Positions 33,225 through 41,828 of a stretch of 64,000 bases of DNA are shown here, piece by piece (position 1 is the first letter of the stretch; the number at the start of each line of letters is the position of its first letter). The notes beneath the pieces are model-generated. The model searched no databases, was not told the DNA's origin, and worked only from the letters and a program-made list of their open reading frames with translations. Both the position numbers and the translations under genes were made by a program. The DNA comes from JAFAMS01 sp963715815. GTDB lineage: Bacteria; Vulcanimicrobiota; Vulcanimicrobiia; Vulcanimicrobiales; Vulcanimicrobiaceae. Location of the stretch: contig OY970278.1 in NCBI GenBank assembly GCA_963715815.1, forward strand, positions 2,852,001 to 2,916,000, in the 5' to 3' direction.

Positions 33225-34433
33225 ATGGCAATCGCGCCGGCTGCGCTCGAGTTCGGCATTTACCGCGACGGTGACAACAATCTCGATCACGAACAGGCGC
33301 TGGTGATCAACCAGGCGCTGAACGTCAGCAGCCGCGATTCAACGATCGAGTTCGTGGTCGAAGATACGACCTCACGGCGAGGTCTTCTTCACGAAGGCGC
33401 GCTTCGAACCGAAAGCTACGTCATTCGCGACGGCGTTGCCGATGACGTGAAGGTCGAATCCCCGCACGATCCCTCGAGCCGCGAAAATCTCGCGGCGTTC
33501 GTTGCGCGCACGCTCGATCGGGCACAGCAGACACATGCGCAGCAGGCGTGGATCGAGCTCGTCGATCACGGCGGCGGTGACGGCGGTGGACTCGAAAGCG
33601 CAACGCACGGCTCGATGATGAGCGAGCGCGATATTGCCGGCGCGATCGCCGACGGCATCGCAATGCACGCAAGCGCACACCCTGAAGATGCCGATCGCAA
33701 GGTCGACGGCGTGGTCGCCAATCAGTGTTTGATGGGGACACTCGGCTTTGCGGACGCACTCTCCGAGGCCGGCGTCACGCGCTTAGCTGCGAGCAACGAA
33801 ATCATGATAGCGCCGGGCGTGCCGACAACTGTCGCCTCCGCAATCGCGCGGCACCTCGACGATCCGCAAGCAATGGCGCAGAGCGTCGTCGCGGCGACGA
33901 TGACGGCGCGCTACGCGATCGGGGGTGAGGCGTTTGCGCCTGCGGCTTCCTTTTCTGTCCTGGATACGACGCCGGAAACGATTGCGCAGATCCGCACGGC
34001 GGTAAAGACGCTCGACGACGACCTTGCCACGGCGATCAAAAAGGATCCCGCGCTCGCGCCGCACGTTCGGGCCGATGAACAAAGCGTGCATGGCATGGCG
34101 CGTGGCGAAAAGCAAACACTTCCTTGGCGCGCGGATCGGCCCGCTATCGCTCTCTACGACAAACTCGCGAGCGACGCGCGTCTTCCGCAAAAGGTTCGCG
34201 ATGACGCGACTGCGGCCGCGGCGTCGGTTCGCAGCTCGGTTCTCGCGCATCGCGAGAGCCGCGAGTTTGCACCGTACGGCGGCGTCAGCTACAGCGACGC
34301 GATCGGGCCGACCGTTCACGCACCGATTCGCGAAAACCAGATCGATCCGTGGGTTCCCCAGATGACCGAAACCGCAAATGCCTTTTGGAAAAGCGTCGAC
34401 GCAGACCGTTTGACGAACGCGTTGATTTCCTAA
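33225..34433 (+). CDS. Clostripain-like (C11) cysteine peptidase, no signal peptide
   Basis: A 402-residue protein with the C11 His-Cys dyad: His115 in WIELVDHGGGDGGG and Cys168 in VVANQCLMGTLGFADAL. The N-terminal FGIYRDGDNNLDHEQ is also typical (YMDGDNNLE in relatives). Most C11 peptidases are exported, but this one has no signal peptide from its start, which is well supported by GAGG seven bases before the ATG. Cytosolic role unknown. The 3' end overlaps urtE by four bases (CTAA). Confidence 0.8.
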   Translation: MAIAPAALEFGIYRDGDNNLDHEQALVINQALNVSSRDSTIEFVVEDTTSRRGLLHEGALRTESYVIRDGVADDVKVESPHDPSSRENLAAFVARTLDRAQQTHAQQAWIELVDHGGGDGGGLESATHGSMMSERDIAGAIADGIAMHASAHPEDADRKVDGVVANQCLMGTLGFADALSEAGVTRLAASNEIMIAPGVPTTVASAIARHLDDPQAMAQSVVAATMTARYAIGGEAFAPAASFSVLDTTPETIAQIRTAVKTLDDDLATAIKKDPALAPHVRADEQSVHGMARGEKQTLPWRADRPAIALYDKLASDARLPQKVRDDATAAAASVRSSVLAHRESREFAPYGGVSYSDAIGPTVHAPIRENQIDPWVPQMTETANAFWKSVDADRLTNALIS

Positions 34434-35134
34434 ACGCTTAGAAGCGATGCAACATCGTCCGGCTTGTCGTCGCGCGTCGTTCCAGTGCGCACAATCGCGC
34501 CGCGCTGCATCACATAGTAGCGTTCGGCGATCGACCATGCAAAATCCAGATGCTGCTCGACGAGCAACACCGCGACGCCAAAATCCTTACGAATCGAAAC
34601 GAGAGCTGTTTCGATTTCCTGAACGATCGATGGCTGAATGCCTTCGGTTGGTTCATCGAGCAATAGTAGACGTGGTTCACCGAGCAGGGCGCGTCCGATC
34701 GCAAGCTGCTGCTGCTCGCCTCCGCTGAGAACGCCCCCCTTTCTCTCACGCACGCGCGATAACGTCGGAAAGAGCTCGAGCACGCGCTCGAGGGCGCCCT
34801 TCCGGCGTTTCGGACGGCCTTCGAGTGCCGAGGAGCCCATCGCGAGATTCTCTTCAACCGTCAGGTGCGGAAAGATCCCACGCCCTTGTGGAACGTAGCC
34901 GATTCCGATTCGTGCGCGGCGATGCGGCTGCATCGCCGTCACGTCGCCGTCGTCGAAGAATACGCGTCCTTGATTGTTGCGATGCAGACCGATGATGGAG
35001 CGCAGCAGCGTTGTCTTGCCGACGCCGTTTCTCCCAAGCAGCGTCACTGCTTCTCCGACTCCGACGGTAAGGTCGACGCCGGATAGAATTTGACTCTCAC
35101 CGTAGGCAGCACCAACGCGCTCGAGATTCAGCAT
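34430..35134 (-). CDS. urtE: Urea ABC transporter ATP-binding protein
   Basis: A 234-residue LivF-type ATPase. Walker A GRNGVGKTT, Q-loop VPQGRGIFPHLTVEENL, signature LSGGEQQQLAIGRAL, Walker B LLLLDEPTEGIQPSIV and H-loop VEQH. Identified as UrtE from the operon, and from PQGRGIFPHLTV. It energises urea uptake with UrtD and the permeases UrtB/UrtC. The ATG at 35134 is one base after the urtD stop. Last gene of the urtABCDE operon. Confidence 0.9.
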   Translation of the reverse strand: MLNLERVGAAYGESQILSGVDLTVGVGEAVTLLGRNGVGKTTLLRSIIGLHRNNQGRVFFDDGDVTAMQPHRRARIGIGYVPQGRGIFPHLTVEENLAMGSSALEGRPKRRKGALERVLELFPTLSRVRERKGGVLSGGEQQQLAIGRALLGEPRLLLLDEPTEGIQPSIVQEIETALVSIRKDFGVAVLLVEQHLDFAWSIAERYYVMQRGAIVRTGTTRDDKPDDVASLLSV

Positions 35135-35135
35135 C

Positions 35136-36953
35136 CTACGCCGCTTTCTCGCGTCCGAGGTAGACAGCCACGACCTGCGGATTGCGCCGAACTTCGTCGA
35201 TGCTGCCCTCAGCGATGAAGCGACCCATGTGCAGCACGCTGACGGGCGCCGCGAGGTAACCGACAAAATCCATGTCGTGATCGATAACGACGAATGCATG
35301 GCGTCCGACGAGCGAACGGATCAATTGCGCCGTCAGCTCCGCCTCGCGATGCGTCATTCCGGCTGCCGGCTCGTCGAGCAGCAACAATTCTGAATCGGAG
35401 GCAACGACCATACCGATTTCAAGCCACTGCTTTTCGCCGTGCGAAAGGTGCGCGGCGAGGAAGTTCGCCTTCGGAGCCAGGCCGACGGTCTCGAGCACTT
35501 CATCGACGCGTGCGCGTGAGCCGTTGAGCGAAAACGTCCCAAGGGCCCGCAGCGCTCCTCGGTTGTGCGTCGCCGCAACTGCTAGATTCTCGCGCACCGT
35601 CAGTGCTTCGAGAACTCCGGGCGTTTGAAATTTGCGGCAGATCCCGCGGCGAACGATCTCGTATTCCGGCAGTGCGCTGATGTCTTCGCCTTTGAAAACG
35701 ATGCGTCCGGACGTCGGACGCACGCGGCCGATGATCGCATCCAACAGCGTCGACTTGCCGGCACCGTTTGGTCCGATGAGGACGTGGACGGCTCCAGGCT
35801 CGACCGTAAACGTCACGTCCGTCAAGGCTTTGTAGCCTTCGTACGAGACGGTGACGCAGTCGACCAGGAGCAACGGATTTTCCACGCTCATTCGACTGCC
35901 GGCTGCACGCGGGTGCGCCGCCGTACGAGCGAAGCGATGCGAAGGCTTCCAACCTGCGCCAGCGGGACAAGTCCGCGCGGCGCAGACGGTCACGACTACG
36001 ACGAAGAGCGCACCGACGATATATAGCCACGCGTTCGGGAACGCGCTGCTGATCCAATCTTTTCCGAAATTGACAAGCAGCGTCCCGACGATCGCGCCAA
36101 GCAAGCTATCGCGACCGCCGACCGCAACCCAAATGACCATTTCGATCGAGGGGACGACTCCGAACATGGCCGGAGAGATGTCGCCGATACTGAGCGTAAC
36201 AAGCGCACCCGAGATTCCTGCAAGCGCACCTGCGATCGCGAATGCGATCATCTTGAACGGAACCGGATTATAGCCTAGGAACCGCACGCGGTTCTCACCG
36301 TCGCGAATCGCGAGCAGCAGCCGCCCAAAACGTGATTGGATGATGTAGCGCAATACGTAGAAAGCGATCGCGAGAATCGCGAGCGTCGCGAAATAGAGTG
36401 CGAGCTGTGTTTTCGGGTCCGTGAGCTGCAATCCAAAAACGTCGCTAAAGTTCGTGAGGCCGTTGAATCCGCCGGTGTACGGCTGCTGGCTGATGATGAG
36501 TGTTGCGGCAGCCAAGACGAGCGCCTGTGTGATGATTGCGAAATACGGGCCGCTGACGCGACGCCGGAACACGAGGAACGCAAGTGCGAGAGCTGTCGCG
36601 CCGGGGACGATGATAACCGCGGCCAGCGCGACCGACGGATAGCGAAACGGCTCCCACCACCACGGCAACGTCGAGACGCCGTTCCATTCCATGAAATCCG
36701 GCAATTGGCCGGGACCCGCTGCTGAAAGCTTGAGATACATCGCCAGCGCATAGCCGCCGAGCCCGAAGAACAAACCCTGCCCGAGGCTGAGGATTCCACC
36801 CGTTCCCCAGATCAGCGAGATGCCGAGCGCGAGAATCGAAAACGCTAAGAACCTGCCGAGAATCGTGACTTCGTATCCGGAAAGATACAACGGCGCGCAC
36901 GCCGCGATTACAAACAGGGCCGGGTACAAAAACTCTTTGCGCGGGATGTTCAT
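35136..36953 (-). CDS. urtC-urtD: Urea ABC permease UrtC joined to ATPase UrtD (apparent fusion)
   Basis: One 605-residue frame. Residues 1 to about 320 are the UrtC inner-membrane permease (LAFSILALGISLIWGTGGILSLGQGLFFGLGGYA split by helices, FNGLTNFSDVFGL). From Met355 it is the UrtD ATPase (GPNGAGKST, RKFQTPGVLEALTVREN, LSHGEKQWLEIGM, LLLLDEPAAGMTHRE). The link is abnormal: after VVVV the expected APRGLVPLAQVGSLRIASL is found in another frame, ending in TGA that overlaps urtD's ATG at 35891 (ATGA). So two normal genes (urtC about 35888-36953, urtD 35136-35891) are probably joined by a one-base insertion near 35985-35992. Confidence 0.85.
   Translation of the reverse strand: MNIPRKEFLYPALFVIAACAPLYLSGYEVTILGRFLAFSILALGISLIWGTGGILSLGQGLFFGLGGYALAMYLKLSAAGPGQLPDFMEWNGVSTLPWWWEPFRYPSVALAAVIIVPGATALALAFLVFRRRVSGPYFAIITQALVLAAATLIISQQPYTGGFNGLTNFSDVFGLQLTDPKTQLALYFATLAILAIAFYVLRYIIQSRFGRLLLAIRDGENRVRFLGYNPVPFKMIAFAIAGALAGISGALVTLSIGDISPAMFGVVPSIEMVIWVAVGGRDSLLGAIVGTLLVNFGKDWISSAFPNAWLYIVGALFVVVVTVCAARTCPAGAGWKPSHRFARTAAHPRAAGSRMSVENPLLLVDCVTVSYEGYKALTDVTFTVEPGAVHVLIGPNGAGKSTLLDAIIGRVRPTSGRIVFKGEDISALPEYEIVRRGICRKFQTPGVLEALTVRENLAVAATHNRGALRALGTFSLNGSRARVDEVLETVGLAPKANFLAAHLSHGEKQWLEIGMVVASDSELLLLDEPAAGMTHREAELTAQLIRSLVGRHAFVVIDHDMDFVGYLAAPVSVLHMGRFIAEGSIDEVRRNPQVVAVYLGREKAA
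35983..35995 (-). other. Probable one-base frameshift near the 3' end of urtC
   Basis: Reading GACCGTCTGCGCC in the long frame gives TVCAA; skipping one base gives the family-typical APRGLV end of a permease, with a stop that overlaps the urtD ATG in the ATGA form seen across this operon. Either an assembly error or a true fusion. Confidence 0.55.
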
Positions 36954-37861
36954 GCTTCGTCGAGCGCCCTCGAGCGCGACGACGCGATACCGCGCGGCCG
37001 GAATTGAATGAAGACAATAACGAAGACGAGCAACAGCACATCTGAAAAGCTTTGACTGGTGACGATCTGTGCCGTCGCCGAGAACAGTCCGACGATCACC
37101 GCTGCCGCCAGCGTTCCGGCGAGACTACCGAGACCGCCTAAGATGACGACGAGAAACGCGTAGACGATATAGCCTTGGCCGACGGTCGGTGTGACCGGCG
37201 CAATCAAGGTGAGCGCGGCGCCCGCCAACCCGGCGATGCCGGTGCCGAGTGAGAACACGCAAAGGTCCACCCAACGCGTGTCCGCGCCGAGTGCGTCCGC
37301 CATTCCACGATCTTGATGCACCGCGCGCACGAGCATTCCGAGCCTCGTGCGCATAATCAGAAAGGTGACGCCGCCTAAGACGATTGCCGCAACGATGATG
37401 ATGAAGACGCGCACGAGTGGGATCGAAAGCCCGGTCAATGCCGTGCCTCCAATGGATAACGATCCCGCTAGCCACGAGGGCGCAGTAACTTCGACGCCGA
37501 TCGGGCCGAAGATACTGCGCGCAGCCTGTTGTAAGATGAGACTCACACCCCACGTCGCGAGAAGCGTGTCAAGCGGCCTGCCGTAGAGCTTTCGGATGAG
37601 CGTCGCTTCCATCAGCGCACCAAACGCGGCTGCGCCGAAAAACGCGACGATGATACCGATGAGAAAACCCGTACTCTTTCCGAAGAGCAGCGTGCACACG
37701 TATGTGAGGTAACCGCCCATCATCAACATCTCGCCGTGCGCCATGTTGATGACACGCATGAGCCCAAAGCTCAGAGCGAGTCCGAGCGCCGCCAAGAGGA
37801 GAATCGAGGCGACACTAATCCCATTGAAGAGTTGACCTGCAACGAGAACGGACTCGCTCAT
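36950..37861 (-). CDS. urtB: Urea ABC transporter permease
   Basis: A 303-residue LivH-type membrane protein with about eight helices: FGLMRVINMAHGEMLMMGGYL, PLDTLLATWGVSLILQQAARSIFGP, MRTRLGMLVRAVHQDRGMADALGADT (the EAA-like ATPase-contact loop), VVILGGLGSLAGT and a C-terminal IQFRPRGI. It forms the translocation pore with UrtC. The ATG follows urtA by 16 bases and the stop overlaps urtC by ATGA. Confidence 0.92.
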   Translation of the reverse strand: MSESVLVAGQLFNGISVASILLLAALGLALSFGLMRVINMAHGEMLMMGGYLTYVCTLLFGKSTGFLIGIIVAFFGAAAFGALMEATLIRKLYGRPLDTLLATWGVSLILQQAARSIFGPIGVEVTAPSWLAGSLSIGGTALTGLSIPLVRVFIIIVAAIVLGGVTFLIMRTRLGMLVRAVHQDRGMADALGADTRWVDLCVFSLGTGIAGLAGAALTLIAPVTPTVGQGYIVYAFLVVILGGLGSLAGTLAAAVIVGLFSATAQIVTSQSFSDVLLLVFVIVFIQFRPRGIASSRSRALDEA

Positions 37862-37877
37862 CGCGATATGGAGCCCT

Positions 37878-39083
37878 TTAGACCGAGCAGACCTTGCCCG
37901 GGAAGGACAACGGATCGTAAGGCACCGGCTCGATCGGTCCCGCCGATTTCCAGATGATCTTGAACTGACCGCTGGGCTGGAGCTCGCCCACGAATCCCGT
38001 CTGTACCAGGCTTTGGTTGAGAGCGAACTTCGTTTTGCCCATCCCGTAGTCGGAATACATCAGATGTGTTGCGGCCTTTCGAACCTTGTCGATATCAAAG
38101 CTCTTGGCTTTTTCGACCGCAGCTGCCCACGTATAGACGTCGAGATAACCGTGTATCATCGGGTCGTCGATAGGTTGATCGGGATATTTGGCATGATATG
38201 CGGCGACGAACTTCTTGTTGACCGGATCGGGAAGGCTTTCGAAATAGTTCCATGCCGCGTAGCTGCCTTGCAGCAATGATGGCCCGATGGACTTTGCTTC
38301 GGGTTCGGCGATACTGAACGACATGACGGGAAGCTTGGACGGCGTCAAGCCGGCAGCAGCCATCTGCTTGAAGAACGAGACGTTGCTGTCGCCGTTGAGC
38401 GTATTGAAGATGATCGACGGCTGCGCCAGCTTGATCTTGTTGACGATGGCACTGAAGTCCGTGCCGCCCAGCGGTACGTACTCTTCGCCCGCTACGGTTA
38501 GACCGTCGTGGACGATATGCTTCTTCAAGATCAGATTTGCAGTACGCGGAAAGACGTAATCCGAACCCAAAAGGAAGTAGGTCTTATATCCTTTGGCTTT
38601 TGCCCAGTCGAGCGCGGGAAGGATCTGCTGGTTCGGCTGCGCTCCCGAATACATGATGTCTTTCGAGCATTCGTTACCTTCGAACTGAACCGGATACCAT
38701 AGCAAGCCATGGAAACGTTCGAAAACGGGCAACATCGCCTTGCGGCTCGCCGACGTCCATCCGCCGAAAACCGTGACGACTTTGTCTTCTTGAACGAGCT
38801 TTTGAGCCTTTTGCGCAAAAATCGCTGGATCCGAACCGCCGTCCTCGATGACCGGCTCGATCTGCTCGCCCATGACGCCACCTTTGGCGTTGATCTCATC
38901 GATCGCCAACAGCGTCGCGTTCTTGACGGTGACCTCACTGATCGCCATCGTGCCGCTCAGCGAGTGCAGCACGCCTACCTTGACGGTGCCGGCAGCGGAT
39001 GTCGGTGTTATCGATAGCGAGCTAAGCAAAAAAAATGAAGTCGCGAGCAAACTAAATGCTCGCGCCAACGGTTGTTTGGACAT
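37878..39083 (-). CDS. urtA: Urea-binding periplasmic protein
   Basis: A 401-residue exported substrate-binding protein (signal peptide ending around PTSAAG). Hallmarks of UrtA rather than a branched-chain amino-acid binder: VKVGVLHSLSGTMAISEV, FGGWTSASRKAMLPVFE, GLLWYPVQFEGNECSKDIMYSGAQPNQQ in two parts, LGSDYVFPRTAN and GEEYVPLGGTDFS. First gene of urtABCDE. Start ATG 39083 has GGAGG six bases upstream. Expected to be controlled by nitrogen status, but I could not identify a specific operator in the 120-bp upstream gap. No urease genes are in view. Confidence 0.93.
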   Translation of the reverse strand: MSKQPLARAFSLLATSFFLLSSLSITPTSAAGTVKVGVLHSLSGTMAISEVTVKNATLLAIDEINAKGGVMGEQIEPVIEDGGSDPAIFAQKAQKLVQEDKVVTVFGGWTSASRKAMLPVFERFHGLLWYPVQFEGNECSKDIMYSGAQPNQQILPALDWAKAKGYKTYFLLGSDYVFPRTANLILKKHIVHDGLTVAGEEYVPLGGTDFSAIVNKIKLAQPSIIFNTLNGDSNVSFFKQMAAAGLTPSKLPVMSFSIAEPEAKSIGPSLLQGSYAAWNYFESLPDPVNKKFVAAYHAKYPDQPIDDPMIHGYLDVYTWAAAVEKAKSFDIDKVRKAATHLMYSDYGMGKTKFALNQSLVQTGFVGELQPSGQFKIIWKSAGPIEPVPYDPLSFPGKVCSV

Positions 39084-39203
39084 TCTTCCTCCGAGCCGTT
39101 ATGTGTGGAGTGCGAGCTTTCCGGAGTTTAGAATGGGCTGCCGTTCGCTATTTGGAACACCATTTCGCCGGAAGGCTGTCATTTTGTCCGTGGCGGGACG
39201 CGG

Positions 39204-40889
39204 CTACGGCGAGGGCGATGGGGACGGCTCCGCAGATGGTGTTTCGCTTGGCGACGGCGACGGTTTCGGGAAACATCCGTCGGGTGCGTTTTGTGGCGGA
39301 ACCGTGAGCAGCGGAGCGGTTCCGGTCATTCCTATCTCGATCGGATAGTTCGAGCCGCCGTCCGTCATCGTTATAACAGTCGATGCCGCCTGCTGCAGCG
39401 GAGGCATCGTGTACGCCATGATTTGATAGCGTTGCGCAACCCGCGCGCAACCAAGCTCCTTGACCTGACCATCGACGATGAATGTGCTGCGAACGGGACC
39501 GCCGCCCAGCGGTTTCTCATAGAGATAAATCGTCTGCGGCATATTTCCGGGATTGTCGATGTCGAATGTGATGCGATGAATCACACCGTAATCGCCGTAG
39601 TCGTGTCCCGGATCGCTTGTATCGAGGTTGCGCAGCGTTGTGTCTCGCGTACCGTACTCGTACGTTACGTCCGGACCGCCAACGCTATATGCGAGCGCCT
39701 GAATTCCGAAGCCGCCAAGATCGAACGTCCCATGACGATTGTGTCCGTCGGGCGTTGTTAGTCCCGTCATGTATTTGTGCCAATCGTCGCCGGCCGGGTA
39801 AGCGATCACACTAACCGTCACCGGCGCACCACCGACGACGCGAATATCGACTGCGCCGGCAACGAGCTCACCGGCGAGCGTCGTCGAGCTGCGTAATACG
39901 AACGGAGACGTGGCTGTGACGTCCGTAACGATCCCCTCGTTGCGCGGTTCCGCCAGCATAAACAACTTCGAGACCAAGTGACCGACGTTCATCACATCGA
40001 GGTCGGGTCCGGCACCCGAATCGATCAACTGCACTTGACTCTGGCCATCCGAGCCGATGATGATCGCGATATCTTTGGGAAGATTGAGATCGTCGTGGTA
40101 GTAGTAGAGCCGCGTTGGCTTGTCGACCGTGACGGCACCGCGAAAGAGCACGCCGAGTCCGCTGACATATTCCGGATCGTCATCATAGAAGAGCTGCACG
40201 GGCGGTTGCGGTGCGAGCGCCATGTTCGTAACGGTGACGTTTGTAACGCCGGTAACCGTTGCCGTATCCTCGGAGCCTGCAATGGTCACGGGCATCGCGA
40301 GCGTTGCGACGCCTTCAGGTTGCAGCGGCTGCGGCGCAGACAGCGGCCCGTAGGCAATCGATGCACCCGGTACCAACGAAGGCCGGATTGCGCGATCGAG
40401 CGCGGCTTGCACCTGACGCATCAAGAATTGCGGGCCTGCCGGCGAGCCGGTTACGGTAAGCGAGAGCGTCGGCGGGATCGCTCCCGCAGGTTGACCGACG
40501 CGCACTTGCACGTCGACGGACGCACCGTTCTGATCGGTGACGTGTAAGGTCGCGGCACCGAGCTGTTGTCCGGTGACATGAATTGTCGTCTGATCGACGG
40601 TCACTTGCGCAATCGCCGACGAAAGTTGCGCTGTCAGCGCGCCGGTTGCGCCGAGGATCTTTACGTCTTGCGCGCCGCCGACGGTAATCGTGAAGCTCAC
40701 GGGCTGCGCGACTAAAAATGGTGCAGGCGTTGGAGAAACGGAGGGGAGCGGCGTTGCCGGCGCTGGAGTCGTTTGCGCTCGCGCAGGCACTGCGGAGAGA
40801 ACGAAGCCTACGAGCGTTACCAGTGTTGCGATGCTACGTAGGAAGATACCGGTAGACGCCTGCTTGCTGAATCTTCTCAACGGTACCAT
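39204..40889 (-). CDS. Large exported protein with pilus/secretin-type N-domain
   Basis: A 561-residue exported protein. A signal peptide (RSIATLVTLVGFVLSAVPARAQ) and Pro/Thr linker precede a beta domain, VGGAQDVKILGATGALTAQL with VTVDQTTIHVTGQQLGAATLHV, that resembles the T2SS/T3SS pilus-formation N-domain. The rest is beta-rich (YDDDPEYVSGLGVLFRG, YHDDLNLPKDIAIIIGSD) with a Pro/Ser tail (SPSPSETPSAEPSPSPSP). Start uncertain: ATG 40889 overlaps the upstream MBL gene by 56 bp; TTG 40880 is another. Function unknown, probably surface-associated. Confidence 0.6.
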   Translation of the reverse strand: MVPLRRFSKQASTGIFLRSIATLVTLVGFVLSAVPARAQTTPAPATPLPSVSPTPAPFLVAQPVSFTITVGGAQDVKILGATGALTAQLSSAIAQVTVDQTTIHVTGQQLGAATLHVTDQNGASVDVQVRVGQPAGAIPPTLSLTVTGSPAGPQFLMRQVQAALDRAIRPSLVPGASIAYGPLSAPQPLQPEGVATLAMPVTIAGSEDTATVTGVTNVTVTNMALAPQPPVQLFYDDDPEYVSGLGVLFRGAVTVDKPTRLYYYHDDLNLPKDIAIIIGSDGQSQVQLIDSGAGPDLDVMNVGHLVSKLFMLAEPRNEGIVTDVTATSPFVLRSSTTLAGELVAGAVDIRVVGGAPVTVSVIAYPAGDDWHKYMTGLTTPDGHNRHGTFDLGGFGIQALAYSVGGPDVTYEYGTRDTTLRNLDTSDPGHDYGDYGVIHRITFDIDNPGNMPQTIYLYEKPLGGGPVRSTFIVDGQVKELGCARVAQRYQIMAYTMPPLQQAASTVITMTDGGSNYPIEIGMTGTAPLLTVPPQNAPDGCFPKPSPSPSETPSAEPSPSPSP

Positions 40890-41775
40890 TTGCGCGAAGG
40901 TGCTCGAGATGGGCCAAAGTCTCAACAAGGGCAAAGCTCCGTTCGCTTGCCGGTAGATCGTCAAAGCTGCTCAGGTTCCTTCGCCACGTGAGCCGCGACG
41001 CCACTTCCGTACCCGTCATCTGTCCGGTTAGAACATTGAGGACTTGCGTCTCGCGCTCGGCGTGATGCGCGATCAGTTCCTCGATCCGGCCCGGGAGATC
41101 ATCGATGGGTTCGCGATGCGCAGGCAATGCGGTCTTTGCGCCGAGCGACGCGACCTTGTGCAGCGACTCCAAAAACTTGCCGAGCGGATCGCCGTCGTTC
41201 GCATTCCAAAACCCGATGTGCGGGGTAATGCGCGGCAACACGTGGTCGCCGCTGAGCAATACCTTGCGCTCGTCGTCATACAAGCAGATGTGTCCGGGCG
41301 TGTGACCCGGCGTCCAGACGACACGAAAACAATGACTTCCGATGCGCAGCTCATCGCCGTCCGCAAGATTACGATCGGGAGCCTTCAGCGTGAACCGCCG
41401 CGCGAAGAGCATGCCTCGATCTTCTGCCGTCTGACCCTTGAGTGAAAAGCCATTGCTTTCCAGCCACGCGTCGCGACGGTGCAGCTCGGCTTCGATATGC
41501 CGAAAGCGCGTGTCGAGAATGGCCCAATCGGCCGGGTGCATCATCAGCTTCGCACCACCGAGGTCGGCGATCGTGCCGGCCATCCCATAGTGGTCGGTGT
41601 GAAAATGGGTCGCGATCACCCACGAGATCTGATCGATGCTCTTGCCAAGCTCGCTCAGCGCATCTTCGAGCGTCTGCAAAACTTCCGGCAGTCCCCATCC
41701 GCAATCGACGAGCGTGTAGCCGTCGTCGCCTTCGATAAGGTACGCGTTGATATATTTGAGCGCATGATCCGTCAT
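40834..41775 (-). CDS. Metallo-beta-lactamase-fold hydrolase
   Basis: A 313-residue cytosolic MBL-fold enzyme. Metal motif HFHTDHYG, then HPADW, the TPGHTPGHICLYD ligand His and SGDHVLPRITPHIGF, with LPAHREPIDDL near the end. A C-terminal helical domain of about 80 residues is as in glyoxalase II/LACTB2-like members. Homologous residues (GIEQIRLP) continue upstream of the ATG at 41775 but contain no canonical start before the RND gene's stop, so the true start may be non-canonical. Substrate unknown. Confidence 0.82.
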   Translation of the reverse strand: MTDHALKYINAYLIEGDDGYTLVDCGWGLPEVLQTLEDALSELGKSIDQISWVIATHFHTDHYGMAGTIADLGGAKLMMHPADWAILDTRFRHIEAELHRRDAWLESNGFSLKGQTAEDRGMLFARRFTLKAPDRNLADGDELRIGSHCFRVVWTPGHTPGHICLYDDERKVLLSGDHVLPRITPHIGFWNANDGDPLGKFLESLHKVASLGAKTALPAHREPIDDLPGRIEELIAHHAERETQVLNVLTGQMTGTEVASRLTWRRNLSSFDDLPASERSFALVETLAHLEHLRANGTVEKIQQAGVYRYLPT

Positions 41776-41828
41776 CGGCAGACGAATCTGTTCGATGCCG
41801 CTGCCACGCGACGTGTGTGTTGTTTCGA

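Noticed and set aside
39084..39203. Sigma-54 or NtcA-type nitrogen promoter before urtA
   Set aside because: I found no GG-N10-GC element or clear GTA-N8-TAC site in the gap.
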